Positions 25,211-33,769 of a stretch of 64,000 bases of DNA are shown piece by piece; positions within the stretch are counted from its first letter, which is position 1, and each line of letters opens with the position of its first letter. The translations under genes and the position numbers were made by a program. The stretch lies in contig NZ_FRDA01000008.1 of assembly GCF_900143095.1 (NCBI RefSeq), positions 1 to 64,000 of the forward strand. Direction: 5' to 3'. The notes below the pieces were generated by a model that searched no databases, was not told where the DNA came from, and worked only from the letters and a program-made list of their open reading frames with translations. Source of the DNA: Pseudomonas asturiensis (GTDB taxonomy: Bacteria > Pseudomonadota > Gammaproteobacteria > Pseudomonadales > Pseudomonadaceae).

Positions 25211-26581
25211 ATGATTCGTATGCCTCTGGCAACCGCCAGTCTGCTGGCCATCGCTATCTCTCTCGCCGGTTGTGGCGAAGGCAAGGACAAGGCTGCGGCC
25301 CCCGCTCCTGCTGCTGCGCCTGCCGCTCCTGCAGCACCGGCTGCTGCTGCCCCGACACCTGCTGCCCCTGCCCCGGCGGCCGCCGCCCAGACCAATGACG
25401 CTGCCGCCAAGGCGGTCGTTGCCAATTACGCAGCCATGGTCTCTGCAGTGTTCAGCGACGCCGAAGCCGGCGCGAAGAACCTGGGCACTGCGGTCGATGC
25501 GTTCCTGGCCAAGCCCAATGACGAAACCCTCAAAGCCGCTCGCGACGCGTGGGTGGCTGCTCGCGTGCCTTACATGCAGAGCGAAGTCTTCCGCTTCGGC
25601 AACACCATCATCGACGACTGGGAAGGACAGGTGAACGCCTGGCCACTGGACGAAGGCCTGATCGACTACGTCGCCAAGGACTACCAGCACGCACTGGGCA
25701 ACCCTGGCGCAAACGCCAACATCATCGCCAACACTGAAATCCAGGTCGGCGAAGACAAGGTCGACGTCAAGGAAATCACCCCCGAGAAGCTCGCCAGCCT
25801 GAACGAGCTGGGCGGCTCCGAAGCCAACGTCGCCACCGGCTACCACGCCATCGAATTCCTGCTGTGGGGCCAGGACCTGAACGGCACCGGCCCTGGCGCG
25901 GGCAACCGTCCGGCCAGCGACTACCTTGAAGGCGCTGGCGCCACCGGCGGCCACAACGACCGTCGCCGCGCGTACCTGAAAGCGGTCACTGACCTGCTGG
26001 TGAGCGACCTCGAAGAAATGTCCGGCAACTGGAAAGCCGGTGTCGCTGACAATTATCGCGCCACGCTGGAAGCCGAATCCGGCGAAGACGGCCTGCGCAA
26101 GATGCTGTTCGGCATGGGCAGCCTGTCGCTGGGCGAACTGGCGGGCGAGCGCATGAAAGTGGCGCTGGAAGCCAATTCCAGTGAAGACGAACACGACTGC
26201 TTCAGCGACAACACGCACAACTCGCACTTCTACAACGGCAAGGGCATTCGCAACGTTTACCTCGGCGAATACACCCGTACCGACGGCACCAAGATCAGCG
26301 GCCCGAGCCTCTCGTCGCTGGTTGCCAAGGCAGACCCTGCAACCGACGCCACCCTGCGCGCCGACCTGGATGACACTCAGGCCAAGCTGCAGGCCATCGT
26401 CGATCACGCCAACAAGGGTGAGCACTTTGACCAGTTGATTGCAGCCGGCAATACCGCTGGCAATCAGGTTGTCCGCGACGCCATCGCTGCACTGGTCAAA
26501 CAGACCGGCGCCATCGAACAGGCCGCAGGCAAACTGGGCATCACCGATCTGAACCCGGACAACGCTGACCACGAGTTCTGA
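25211..26581 (+). CDS. icmP: Imelysin-family lipoprotein (IcmP-like)
   Basis: The protein has 456 residues. The signal peptide ends in a lipobox (SLAGC, Cys21). A low-complexity Ala/Pro linker (about residues 28-62) leads to the imelysin domain. The family GxHxxE motif is present as GYHAIE in 'VATGYHAIEFLLWGQDLNG'. 'FRFGNTIIDDWEGQVNAWPLDEGLIDYV' and 'CFSDNTHNSHFYNGKGIRNVYLGEY' are imelysin-typical. IcmP of P. aeruginosa (PA4370) was reported as an insulin-cleaving metalloprotease. Most imelysins are thought to act in iron or heme acquisition at the envelope. It ends at its own terminator, which separates it from the T6SS genes. Confidence 0.9.
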   Translation: MIRMPLATASLLAIAISLAGCGEGKDKAAAPAPAAAPAAPAAPAAAAPTPAAPAPAAAAQTNDAAAKAVVANYAAMVSAVFSDAEAGAKNLGTAVDAFLAKPNDETLKAARDAWVAARVPYMQSEVFRFGNTIIDDWEGQVNAWPLDEGLIDYVAKDYQHALGNPGANANIIANTEIQVGEDKVDVKEITPEKLASLNELGGSEANVATGYHAIEFLLWGQDLNGTGPGAGNRPASDYLEGAGATGGHNDRRRAYLKAVTDLLVSDLEEMSGNWKAGVADNYRATLEAESGEDGLRKMLFGMGSLSLGELAGERMKVALEANSSEDEHDCFSDNTHNSHFYNGKGIRNVYLGEYTRTDGTKISGPSLSSLVAKADPATDATLRADLDDTQAKLQAIVDHANKGEHFDQLIAAGNTAGNQVVRDAIAALVKQTGAIEQAAGKLGITDLNPDNADHEF

Positions 26582-26607
26582 TCCGCAACGCTGCCTGACG
26601 CACGAAA

Positions 26608-26637
26608 ATGCCGGTCTTGCTGACCGGCATTTTTTTG
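26608..26637 (+). terminator. icmP intrinsic terminator
   Basis: ATGCCGGTC-TTGCT-GACCGGCAT with seven T after it, 27 bp beyond the icmP stop. It insulates the imported T6SS module from icmP transcription. Confidence 0.9.
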
Positions 26638-26778
26638 TCTTCCGAATAGAAACACCCCACCCTGCCAGTGATATTTCAGCGCTGTACGTAGGGCCTTTCC
26701 CAAACGTTGTTCAGCGTATTGATAACACTTCCGGCTCCACGGAATATCCGCGCCCCATGCCCTCGTCAAGGCGCGCAC

Positions 26779-27663
26779 ATGCCAGAGTTTGAAACCGGCC
26801 CACTCGATCTGCCCTGGTCGAAAAACGCTTATCTGTTGCTCAACGCAGCCAACGTCCCGGACCTGAAAAGAAGGATCTTTGAATGGGAAGTGAGCCAGGC
26901 CTGCACGATGCTGTTCTTGCAGACCCGGTTCAGCGAGCTGCTGGAACGCTCACCGGCCCTGATTCAGATCCAGGGCCCACACGACCCCATACTTGCGCGT
27001 TTTCTGGCCCACGCCCGTGAGGAATGGGGGTTATTGCTGTTCAGCCCTGCCGACCGCAAAACCCTTGTCCGCCATCTGCGCTGGCTGATGTTTGTGGAGA
27101 AGCCGACAGGTCAGACCTGCTACCTGAACCTGTCCGACGCGTCGGTCGCGAACGCCCTGTTCAGCTTGCACCCCGCGCACATCGACAACCGTATCTTCGG
27201 CCCTATCGATCAGGTGTATGCCGCCGACAAAATGACAGAGCAGTGGCGCAGCCACACACGCATTGGCGAGGCAGCACCTGTCGATGTGAACGCTGTGTAT
27301 CGCTTGAATACCAAACAGGTCGAGGCGCTGGGCGACGCTGTCTTTCGTCTGACCGTCACCCACCTCGATCAGCATCTACGGCGCTTTTTCCCCGACTACC
27401 TGGCTGACGCGCCTCTGAGGATCCGTTACCAACAGGTGCATGCGCTGGCCAGCAGCGCGTACGAAAAAGGCTTCAAGAGCGAAGTGGATACCTTCCACTA
27501 CGCCAATGTCATGTGCTTTCTCGCCACCGAGCCAGACGACGCTCATCCTGACATCCGGAAGCTGCTGCTTGACACCTCTGAGCTAACCCCGTCGCAGCGT
27601 ATCGAGAAGGCCAACTGGCTTGTGGTGCTGCACGCCCGTCAGCAGGAAGGAACCGCACAGTGA
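26779..27663 (+). CDS. DUF4123 T6SS effector adaptor/chaperone
   Basis: I chose the ATG at 26779 (MPEFETGPLDLPWSKNAYLLLNAANVPDL), giving 294 residues. The in-frame upstream start at 26707 adds residues without family likeness. DUF4123 features: 'AYLLLNAANVPDLKRRIFEWE' at the N-terminus, 'LIQIQGPHDPILARFLAHAREEWGLLLFSPADRKTLVRHLRWLMFVEKPTGQTCYLNLSDASVANALF' in the middle, where the load is gripped. These proteins (Tap/TEC, VasW) fold effectors onto VgrG. Its stop overlaps the effector start by 4 bp, so the pair is coupled. No VgrG gene is nearby, so the tip protein must come from elsewhere in the genome. Confidence 0.88.
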   Translation: MPEFETGPLDLPWSKNAYLLLNAANVPDLKRRIFEWEVSQACTMLFLQTRFSELLERSPALIQIQGPHDPILARFLAHAREEWGLLLFSPADRKTLVRHLRWLMFVEKPTGQTCYLNLSDASVANALFSLHPAHIDNRIFGPIDQVYAADKMTEQWRSHTRIGEAAPVDVNAVYRLNTKQVEALGDAVFRLTVTHLDQHLRRFFPDYLADAPLRIRYQQVHALASSAYEKGFKSEVDTFHYANVMCFLATEPDDAHPDIRKLLLDTSELTPSQRIEKANWLVVLHARQQEGTAQ

Positions 27664-30600
27664 CCCAGCCAGAGAACCCGAAAAAACTCCCGATCATGGA
27701 CAAAGCCTTCTGGGAGTCCAGAACCAGACGCCATACCGACACCCGCAGCAACGCGAACAACTGCCCGTCCCCGAGCAACAAAATCCAGTTGCTGCCACTG
27801 CGCTACGGCCGGGTCGAACGGCTTCGCAGCAAGCCGGATTCGACGCAGTACGCAGGCCTCAAGCGCCCCGTGGGCCTGCGTCTGCTACGTGATGGCTACC
27901 TGTATGTGATCGATGACCGCACCGGCTACCTGCACGAATACCGGATCGAAAAAGGTGTGCCCATCAAGCGGCTTTGGCAGGGCCGCGAGGTGGTTCAGGA
28001 TGTCCGCCAGAGCAGCTCGGGGGAACACGCGCTGGTCTTTCCCCAAGACAGCACGCTTTACGTCGCCTACTCGGAACTGCAATGGACCGCTGCCAAATGC
28101 GCCCACATTCTTGGCAGCGCTGCAGACCGTTTCTATTTCATGCAGAAAGTGAATCTTGCCGAGGCTGACTGCCTGAAAGGCGGCGTTCATCTGCGCATCG
28201 AAAAACAGATCAGCGAACAGCTCGCCGAACTCGCCGAAGGCCCCGCACAGCACTGCTCGACCCCCGACATCCCGGATGCGGAGCAGCAGGATTACATCTG
28301 GGAGCATCAGCCCCTGTTTCGCGAAGCCCACCTGGGTGAGCTGAAACATCTAATCAAAGCGAACCACGAGAAAAGCCATCTGTATCTGGTGCTCGAAGAC
28401 AGCCTCGGCATCCTCCGCGATCTGGCCGAAGAACAGGACACCGTGGTCGGCTGGATAGAGGAATGGCGCGAACGAAACAACAACGAAACCCGCTTTCTTA
28501 CGGCTACTTACATCGACACGCTGATGACCGTTGGCGACACCACTGCCCGCCAGGTCAACCCCGATTCAACGCTGCTGAAAAAGACCACGCCGCCGCAACG
28601 TTCGCGCATCTACGACTACCTCAACGCCCGTAACCAGTGGCGTCGGGAGAAAGGCTTGGGACCAGAGCCGGTTTATCGAACAACTGGCCAATATTCCACT
28701 ATGCGAGGCGACGTTTACCAGGAGCGCTCTCAAACCCGGTTCGCCCGACTGGACATGGAAAACAAGCACGCGCAGATGAAATCGGCGCTGGGCGAGAAGC
28801 GCTACAAGGAGCTCGAAGCGGATATCGAAGCGCTGGATGAAAACAGCCAGGGCACCCTGAACGGTGTCGGTCTGGGCTCGCGCGGCATCAACGACCTGAT
28901 TCGTCACGGCGAGATGCAACGCTATCTGGCCCAAGAGCGCTCGCACCTCAGGCGCTGGACTCAACGACTGGATGACATCACCCATGATCGTTTGAGTCTG
29001 TTCACCCGGGGTGAACTGTATCGCAGCGCCTGGTACTTCGATCCGGATCACCCTGACCAGTTGAATAACGCGCTGACCATGGAGCTCAACTGCACCCGAG
29101 ACCTGTGTCGCACGGAAGAAAGCCTGCAGAAGGTGGGCGACTATTTTCACAGCAATCCGCATTACATCATGCCGGTGTTTTATGGACGCCTGAACCTGGA
29201 TTTCCTGCGCTCCAAATCGGGCGATCTGCTCAAGTGGCTGGACGATATTCGCAACGTCGGGCCGGGTCTGGTCGATGCCCATAACCGGATGACTCAAGTC
29301 AGCCACATCATGGGCAATCACTGGACCACCACCCTCCATCTGCCTGCGGCCGCACAGCCGCTGCATCAGGCGGTACTTGCCAGCTACATCCCGTCCATCG
29401 CCCTGCGTATGGAGCAGTGGATGGTGGAGATGAAAAACAAGTTGAACGACGCGCAAGTGCGCCAGCATCTGGACAGCTTTAATAAGCATAACAACCGGGC
29501 CCAACGCCTGGGCGCGCTGGTGGCGATGCAGCAAGAAGCCGTCACGCTGAGCGTTGCCGGCGAAGCCGACGTGCAGAAATACCGTGACGCGTTCCTGCGT
29601 CTGAACCAGCTGATCCACTCCGAAAACGAGCTGATCAGGGAACGAAACCGCCTCAGCAAACTGAGCAGCAAACACTCGCTGACCCCAACCCAGCGCAACG
29701 AACTGGCCTACGACAGGCAGTACAACCAGCAGCAATTGCTACAGACACGCAACCAGTTGGCGGCCGTGCGCCGTGAACTGGAGACCGCCATCACCCCGAC
29801 CGGCAGACCGATCAACGGGTCCATCGGGGTGAAGCTGAACATCAGCGACGCGCAGTTGCGTGTGCTGGAAGATGAGATTGCGCGTTTGCGGGCTGGCGCG
29901 ATAAGGGGGTATGGGACTCCGGGGGCTGTAGGGAGCGCGTTCAAAGGCAGCTTGTTTCCGTTGCTGGCGATGACGTTGCAGATTGGGAATCTGGGGGAGG
30001 CTTGGGCGGTTTGGGAGAAGACGGAGGGGGATAGGGCTTTAAGAGATACGGTGATAGTAGTCGGAGCTTTGCTATCTCCTGTAGCCGCTGCGCTTTCAGT
30101 TTACCAATCCGCACATATAGCGTTGGTCGACAACGTACTACAGAGATTGGCACTTAATCCTGCAGGAACATCCGGGGGACTATTTGCGGTCCGGCTGGGG
30201 AAACTAGGCCTGGGCTTAGGTGCTTTAATTGCGCCACTCAGCCTGCTGGGTGCCGTCGGCACAACATTGAACAACTGGGAAAAATGGACCACTGCGCTGG
30301 ACATTGGCACAACGGGTGAACAGTTCGGTGCCGGGACGGCACTGGCGGGCGATATCGGATCTACCGCTGTTAACTCGATACTAACTGGCCACGCCGGCAT
30401 TGAACTATATGGCCTTCTTAGAGAAGTCAGAGCAGCACCTTTAGCCGAGCGAAAGTTGGTCGCCAGCCTGGCCTGGGCAACACGAGGCGCACGTTTCCTG
30501 CGGTGTGGGATGCGCATGACCCCTTGGGGGCTTATCTCCGCCGCACTGCAATTAGGCGGGGAATCGCTTTACAACTACTTCAATCTGGATGACCAACAGC

Positions 30601-31139
30601 GCTGGTTACTCGGTTGTCTTTGGGGCAAAGAACCTGAGGGCTGGGACTGGCCTGGTCACGCGCAAAAGCTCGCTGAAACCAACTTGCGTCCCACCCTGCT
30701 CGACAAGGGCATGATTCATCGCGAGGTCGATGGCGAACCTGTGCGCAGCCTGCACCTGGTGATGCCCGGCCTGACCCGCACCAGCTTCGACGACACGTCA
30801 TTACGCTGGTCGGCGCAGTTGCAGAACGTATCCGATACACAGGATGTCAGCGAAGCCCTTTGCCAAGGGCTTTCGATAGTCGCCGCATCTCCCTTGACCC
30901 TGGCGCTGGAGATTCCAAACAGTTGGCAAGGGCATCACGCCCTGCTGCTCCTGCGCGTAGCAGTCAAGCCAGCGTTGGTAACGACTTATCTAAAAGCCGA
31001 TCAGGGCTACCTGACTTACCGCATTCCGCTTGGCATAGACACTGTGAACAAGCCTGTCAGCGCATCGGTCGAGAAACCTGCGGAAACTCTACAACTCCCG
31101 GCCACACAGATCACAAGAGAACGTTTGAATGACTTCTGA
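27660..31139 (+). CDS. VasX-like T6SS effector (predicted membrane-disrupting toxin)
   Basis: The GTG start at 27660 has AGGAAGGA 9 bp upstream, and the stop of the adaptor lies within it. The product has 1159 residues. Residues about 30-190 match the VasX N-terminal region: 'KIQLLPLRYGRVERL', 'GLKRPVGLRLLRDGYLYVIDD' and 'GYLHEYRIEKG'. A long helical middle follows (residues 200-750, with charged coiled stretches such as 'LIRERNRLSKLSSKHSL'). Hydrophobic helices sit at about 760-785, 793-822, 840-870 and 925-970, as in colicin-like pore-formers. VasX of Vibrio cholerae permeabilises target membranes, so a similar activity is inferred here. Codon use and GC change at about 29.9-30.5 kb. It overlaps the immunity gene by 11 bp. 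Confidence 0.88.
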   Translation: MTQPENPKKLPIMDKAFWESRTRRHTDTRSNANNCPSPSNKIQLLPLRYGRVERLRSKPDSTQYAGLKRPVGLRLLRDGYLYVIDDRTGYLHEYRIEKGVPIKRLWQGREVVQDVRQSSSGEHALVFPQDSTLYVAYSELQWTAAKCAHILGSAADRFYFMQKVNLAEADCLKGGVHLRIEKQISEQLAELAEGPAQHCSTPDIPDAEQQDYIWEHQPLFREAHLGELKHLIKANHEKSHLYLVLEDSLGILRDLAEEQDTVVGWIEEWRERNNNETRFLTATYIDTLMTVGDTTARQVNPDSTLLKKTTPPQRSRIYDYLNARNQWRREKGLGPEPVYRTTGQYSTMRGDVYQERSQTRFARLDMENKHAQMKSALGEKRYKELEADIEALDENSQGTLNGVGLGSRGINDLIRHGEMQRYLAQERSHLRRWTQRLDDITHDRLSLFTRGELYRSAWYFDPDHPDQLNNALTMELNCTRDLCRTEESLQKVGDYFHSNPHYIMPVFYGRLNLDFLRSKSGDLLKWLDDIRNVGPGLVDAHNRMTQVSHIMGNHWTTTLHLPAAAQPLHQAVLASYIPSIALRMEQWMVEMKNKLNDAQVRQHLDSFNKHNNRAQRLGALVAMQQEAVTLSVAGEADVQKYRDAFLRLNQLIHSENELIRERNRLSKLSSKHSLTPTQRNELAYDRQYNQQQLLQTRNQLAAVRRELETAITPTGRPINGSIGVKLNISDAQLRVLEDEIARLRAGAIRGYGTPGAVGSAFKGSLFPLLAMTLQIGNLGEAWAVWEKTEGDRALRDTVIVVGALLSPVAAALSVYQSAHIALVDNVLQRLALNPAGTSGGLFAVRLGKLGLGLGALIAPLSLLGAVGTTLNNWEKWTTALDIGTTGEQFGAGTALAGDIGSTAVNSILTGHAGIELYGLLREVRAAPLAERKLVASLAWATRGARFLRCGMRMTPWGLISAALQLGGESLYNYFNLDDQQRWLLGCLWGKEPEGWDWPGHAQKLAETNLRPTLLDKGMIHREVDGEPVRSLHLVMPGLTRTSFDDTSLRWSAQLQNVSDTQDVSEALCQGLSIVAASPLTLALEIPNSWQGHHALLLLRVAVKPALVTTYLKADQGYLTYRIPLGIDTVNKPVSASVEKPAETLQLPATQITRERLNDF

Positions 31140-32205
31140 CAAATACGAACGCTTACCAAGAGCCGGAGACACGGAAAACGAATCTGGCACTGAGGTTTTC
31201 TACCTTGCACCACGACCGGTTCCAACGGGTGTTGCAGCTTTTAGCTCACACAGCCTTCACCAGTACGCCAATGAAGTTTATCTAGACTTCGGACTAAGCT
31301 GCGCAACAGTAGAGTTTGCAGTCCGCGTTAGCATTGGCTCCGTCATGTCTCTTGTTATTTTTTTCATACTGATCTCCATAGGATTAGGAGTTCATGATCA
31401 CATCAAATATGGACGCCCAGTTTTTGAGATCTTTGTAACTCTGTTCTTGCCAAATTATTATCTGTGGGGGTTCGCGGGCGGCTTGGCACTCATGTATTTC
31501 TGCTGCTTCGTCCACGCCGTCTACCCCCACTCCAGAATCCCACCTACCCGCTTCAACCGTCAGCGCCGCGAAATCGCCTACGTTGCCAAACGCGGCGAGC
31601 CACCACGTTTCATCCAGTGGGAAGACGTCATCGCCTGCGTCAGCAGCAGCGTGGTCGCCACTCAGTACGGCACGCAGCAGAAGTTTGCCCTGATGATCGG
31701 CCTGCGGGACGCGTCCGACGGGCAGGTGGTGTGGCTGACCGTGCCCAGCTACACCCTCGGCATGGCCGTCGGTGAGTGGGAAGCGATTCGCGCTTACATG
31801 GAAGAAGGCCCCAGCGCGCTACCGCAGCCAATGATGGGCGAAAACATGGAGGAAGGCACCGTCGAATTCTTCCACATGTGCCGCAAGGGTTATCGCCACG
31901 ATCACTGGTACATACGCTACCTGTTCGGCTTCCTGCTCATCCAGTTCTGCAGCGGCTGGACCCTGCCCTGCCACATCGCCGCCTGGGTCGAACGCCTGCC
32001 TAAAAAGGCGTTTCCCAAGGCCGTGCTCAACTGGTCCAAACCCTTGCCGCCCGAGCAATGGCAACGCCCAAGCGACGAATTGATCGAACAGAGCAAAGCC
32101 GTGCGCAAGACGCTTCGCAAGGGGCTGAGTGTGTTCGATCACTTCAGTGCAAAAACAGCGCGTGACGCGCGAAAAAACGCGGCCGTTGAACCGGAGAATT
32201 CGTAA
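31129..32205 (+). CDS. DUF6708-type membrane protein, probable cognate immunity protein
   Basis: The product has 358 residues, and its ATG lies 11 bp inside the effector 3' end. Two N-terminal membrane helices (SVMSLVIFFILISIGLGV, about residues 70-88, and 'LWGFAGGLALMYFCCFVHAVY', about 112-132) are followed by a soluble domain 'PPTRFNRQRREIAYVAKRGEPPRFIQWEDVIACVSSS' of DUF6708 type. A later hydrophobic stretch 'YIRYLFGFLLIQFCSGW' may be another helix. Membrane location and immediate coupling to a pore-forming effector point to immunity in the inner membrane. The first 330 bp are AT-rich, and from about 31,500 the DNA returns to normal Pseudomonas GC. Specificity is probably in the N-terminal part. 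Confidence 0.8.
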   Translation: MTSDKYERLPRAGDTENESGTEVFYLAPRPVPTGVAAFSSHSLHQYANEVYLDFGLSCATVEFAVRVSIGSVMSLVIFFILISIGLGVHDHIKYGRPVFEIFVTLFLPNYYLWGFAGGLALMYFCCFVHAVYPHSRIPPTRFNRQRREIAYVAKRGEPPRFIQWEDVIACVSSSVVATQYGTQQKFALMIGLRDASDGQVVWLTVPSYTLGMAVGEWEAIRAYMEEGPSALPQPMMGENMEEGTVEFFHMCRKGYRHDHWYIRYLFGFLLIQFCSGWTLPCHIAAWVERLPKKAFPKAVLNWSKPLPPEQWQRPSDELIEQSKAVRKTLRKGLSVFDHFSAKTARDARKNAAVEPENS

Positions 32206-32308
32206 CAACACATTGCCTGAGAGGCGGCAAACGATAATCCCTCTTATTCAAACCTCAAGAGGCTGATAAGCTTGCACGCCCTGATTTTCAGCTCTTTGCA
32301 GGATGTGT

Positions 32309-33736
32309 ATGGCTACGCGGCTTCGTCTATCTCTTGCGCTGCTCACGACCCTGGTCGTGAGCGCGTGCGATGACGCCCCGCGTTTTACGCAGGCTGAACC
32401 GGGCGAGGCGTTGTCAGGTGGCAGTGCGACCGTCAGGAAGAGCGACCAGAATGCGTTCTCCATGCCATCGGCCAATCTGTCCCCGGTGCGTCGTCTGGAC
32501 TTCAGCGTGGGCAACAGTTTCTTTCGCAGCCCTTGGGTTATAGCCCCGTCCACCACCACGGCGCGGGACGGGCTGGGGCCGCTGTTCAACACCAATGCGT
32601 GTCAGAACTGCCACATCAAGGATGGTCGAGGCCACCCGCCCGAGGCCGGAGACACCAATGCCGTGTCGATGCTGGTCAGGCTGTCGATTCCTGACGATCC
32701 GGCCTTTGCCGACCTGATCCAGCGCAATGGCGTGCTGCCCGAACCGACCTATGGCGGGCAGTTGCAGGACATGGCGAACCCCGGCGTGGCGCCGGAGGGC
32801 AAGGTGCGTGTCGAATACGATGCGCTGACGGTCAATTTCCGCGATGGCACAGCGGTCGAATTGCGTCAGCCTACGTTGCGCATTACCCAATTGGGCTACG
32901 GCCCCATGCACCCCGACACTCACGTTTCAGCGCGTATTGCGCCGCCCATGATCGGCCTCGGCTTGCTTGAAGCGATTCCCGATGCCGCGATTCTGGCCAA
33001 CGCCGACCCGGATGACAAAGACGGCGACGGCATCTCGGGCCGGGCCAACTGGGTCTGGGACGATGCCCAGCAAAAAGTCGTCATGGGCCGCTTCGGCTGG
33101 AAAGCCGGGCAACCCAACCTCAACCAGCAGAATGTTCATGCGTTCTCCGGCGACATGGGGCTGACCACCAGCCTGCGTCGGTTTGACGATTGCACGCCAG
33201 CCCAGACCGATTGCCTGGCCGCACCGAATGGCAATGGCCCGGACGGTGAGCCTGAGGTGAGCGACAATATCTTGCGACTTGTCGAGTTCTACACGCGTAA
33301 CCTTGGCGTACCCGCGCGTCGTAACGTCGAGGACCCGAAGGTTCTGGCGGGCAAGAATCTGTTTTTCGAAGCGGGTTGTCAGCAGTGCCATGTCCCGTCG
33401 TTCAAGACCCGACCGGACGCCGCCGAGCCTGAACTCGCCAATCAGGAAATTCGACCTTACACCGACCTGCTGCTGCATGACATGGGCGAGGGACTTGCTG
33501 ACAATCGCACCGAATTTCAAGCCACTGGCCGTGAATGGCGCACACCGCCACTCTGGGGGCTTGGTTTGACCTCTGCGGTCAATGGTCATACGCAAATGCT
33601 GCACGATGGTCGCGCGCGCAATGCCCTTGAGGCGATACTCTGGCACGGCGGCGAAGCCCAGGCGGCGCAGCGACAGGTATTGGCGTTCAACGCCGAACAG
33701 CGCGAGGCGCTGTTGGCCTTTCTGAATTCATTGTGA
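32309..33736 (+). CDS. Di-heme (DUF1111) thiol-oxidoreductase-like lipoprotein
   Basis: I prefer the ATG at 32309 (AGGA 6 bp upstream) over the one two codons earlier, giving 475 residues. The signal peptide ends in a lipobox (LVVSAC). Two CxxCH heme-binding motifs are visible: NACQNCHIKD near residue 98 and AGCQQCHVPS near residue 357. 'FSVGNSFFRSPWV' and 'HDMGEGLADNR' are DUF1111 features. It is related to di-heme peroxidases and acts at the envelope. In other Pseudomonas it directly follows icmP. Here the T6SS module lies between them, so it needs its own promoter. A stretch GATAATCCCTCTTATTC at 32234-32250 is only weakly Fur-like. Confidence 0.85.
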   Translation: MATRLRLSLALLTTLVVSACDDAPRFTQAEPGEALSGGSATVRKSDQNAFSMPSANLSPVRRLDFSVGNSFFRSPWVIAPSTTTARDGLGPLFNTNACQNCHIKDGRGHPPEAGDTNAVSMLVRLSIPDDPAFADLIQRNGVLPEPTYGGQLQDMANPGVAPEGKVRVEYDALTVNFRDGTAVELRQPTLRITQLGYGPMHPDTHVSARIAPPMIGLGLLEAIPDAAILANADPDDKDGDGISGRANWVWDDAQQKVVMGRFGWKAGQPNLNQQNVHAFSGDMGLTTSLRRFDDCTPAQTDCLAAPNGNGPDGEPEVSDNILRLVEFYTRNLGVPARRNVEDPKVLAGKNLFFEAGCQQCHVPSFKTRPDAAEPELANQEIRPYTDLLLHDMGEGLADNRTEFQATGREWRTPPLWGLGLTSAVNGHTQMLHDGRARNALEAILWHGGEAQAAQRQVLAFNAEQREALLAFLNSL

Positions 33737-33769
33737 TTTTTTCTTTTTTCCAAGATTAAGGAGCCGGAC

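Noticed and set aside
25151..26572. 473-codon open frame antisense to icmP
   Set aside because: Shadow of an Ala/Gly-rich gene; the sense protein has lipobox and imelysin motifs.
27660..31139. Interpretation of the large protein as an Rhs/polymorphic toxin
   Set aside because: No YD repeats, no RHS core motif and no toxin tip after a PxxxxDPxG-type site; the N-terminus fits VasX instead.
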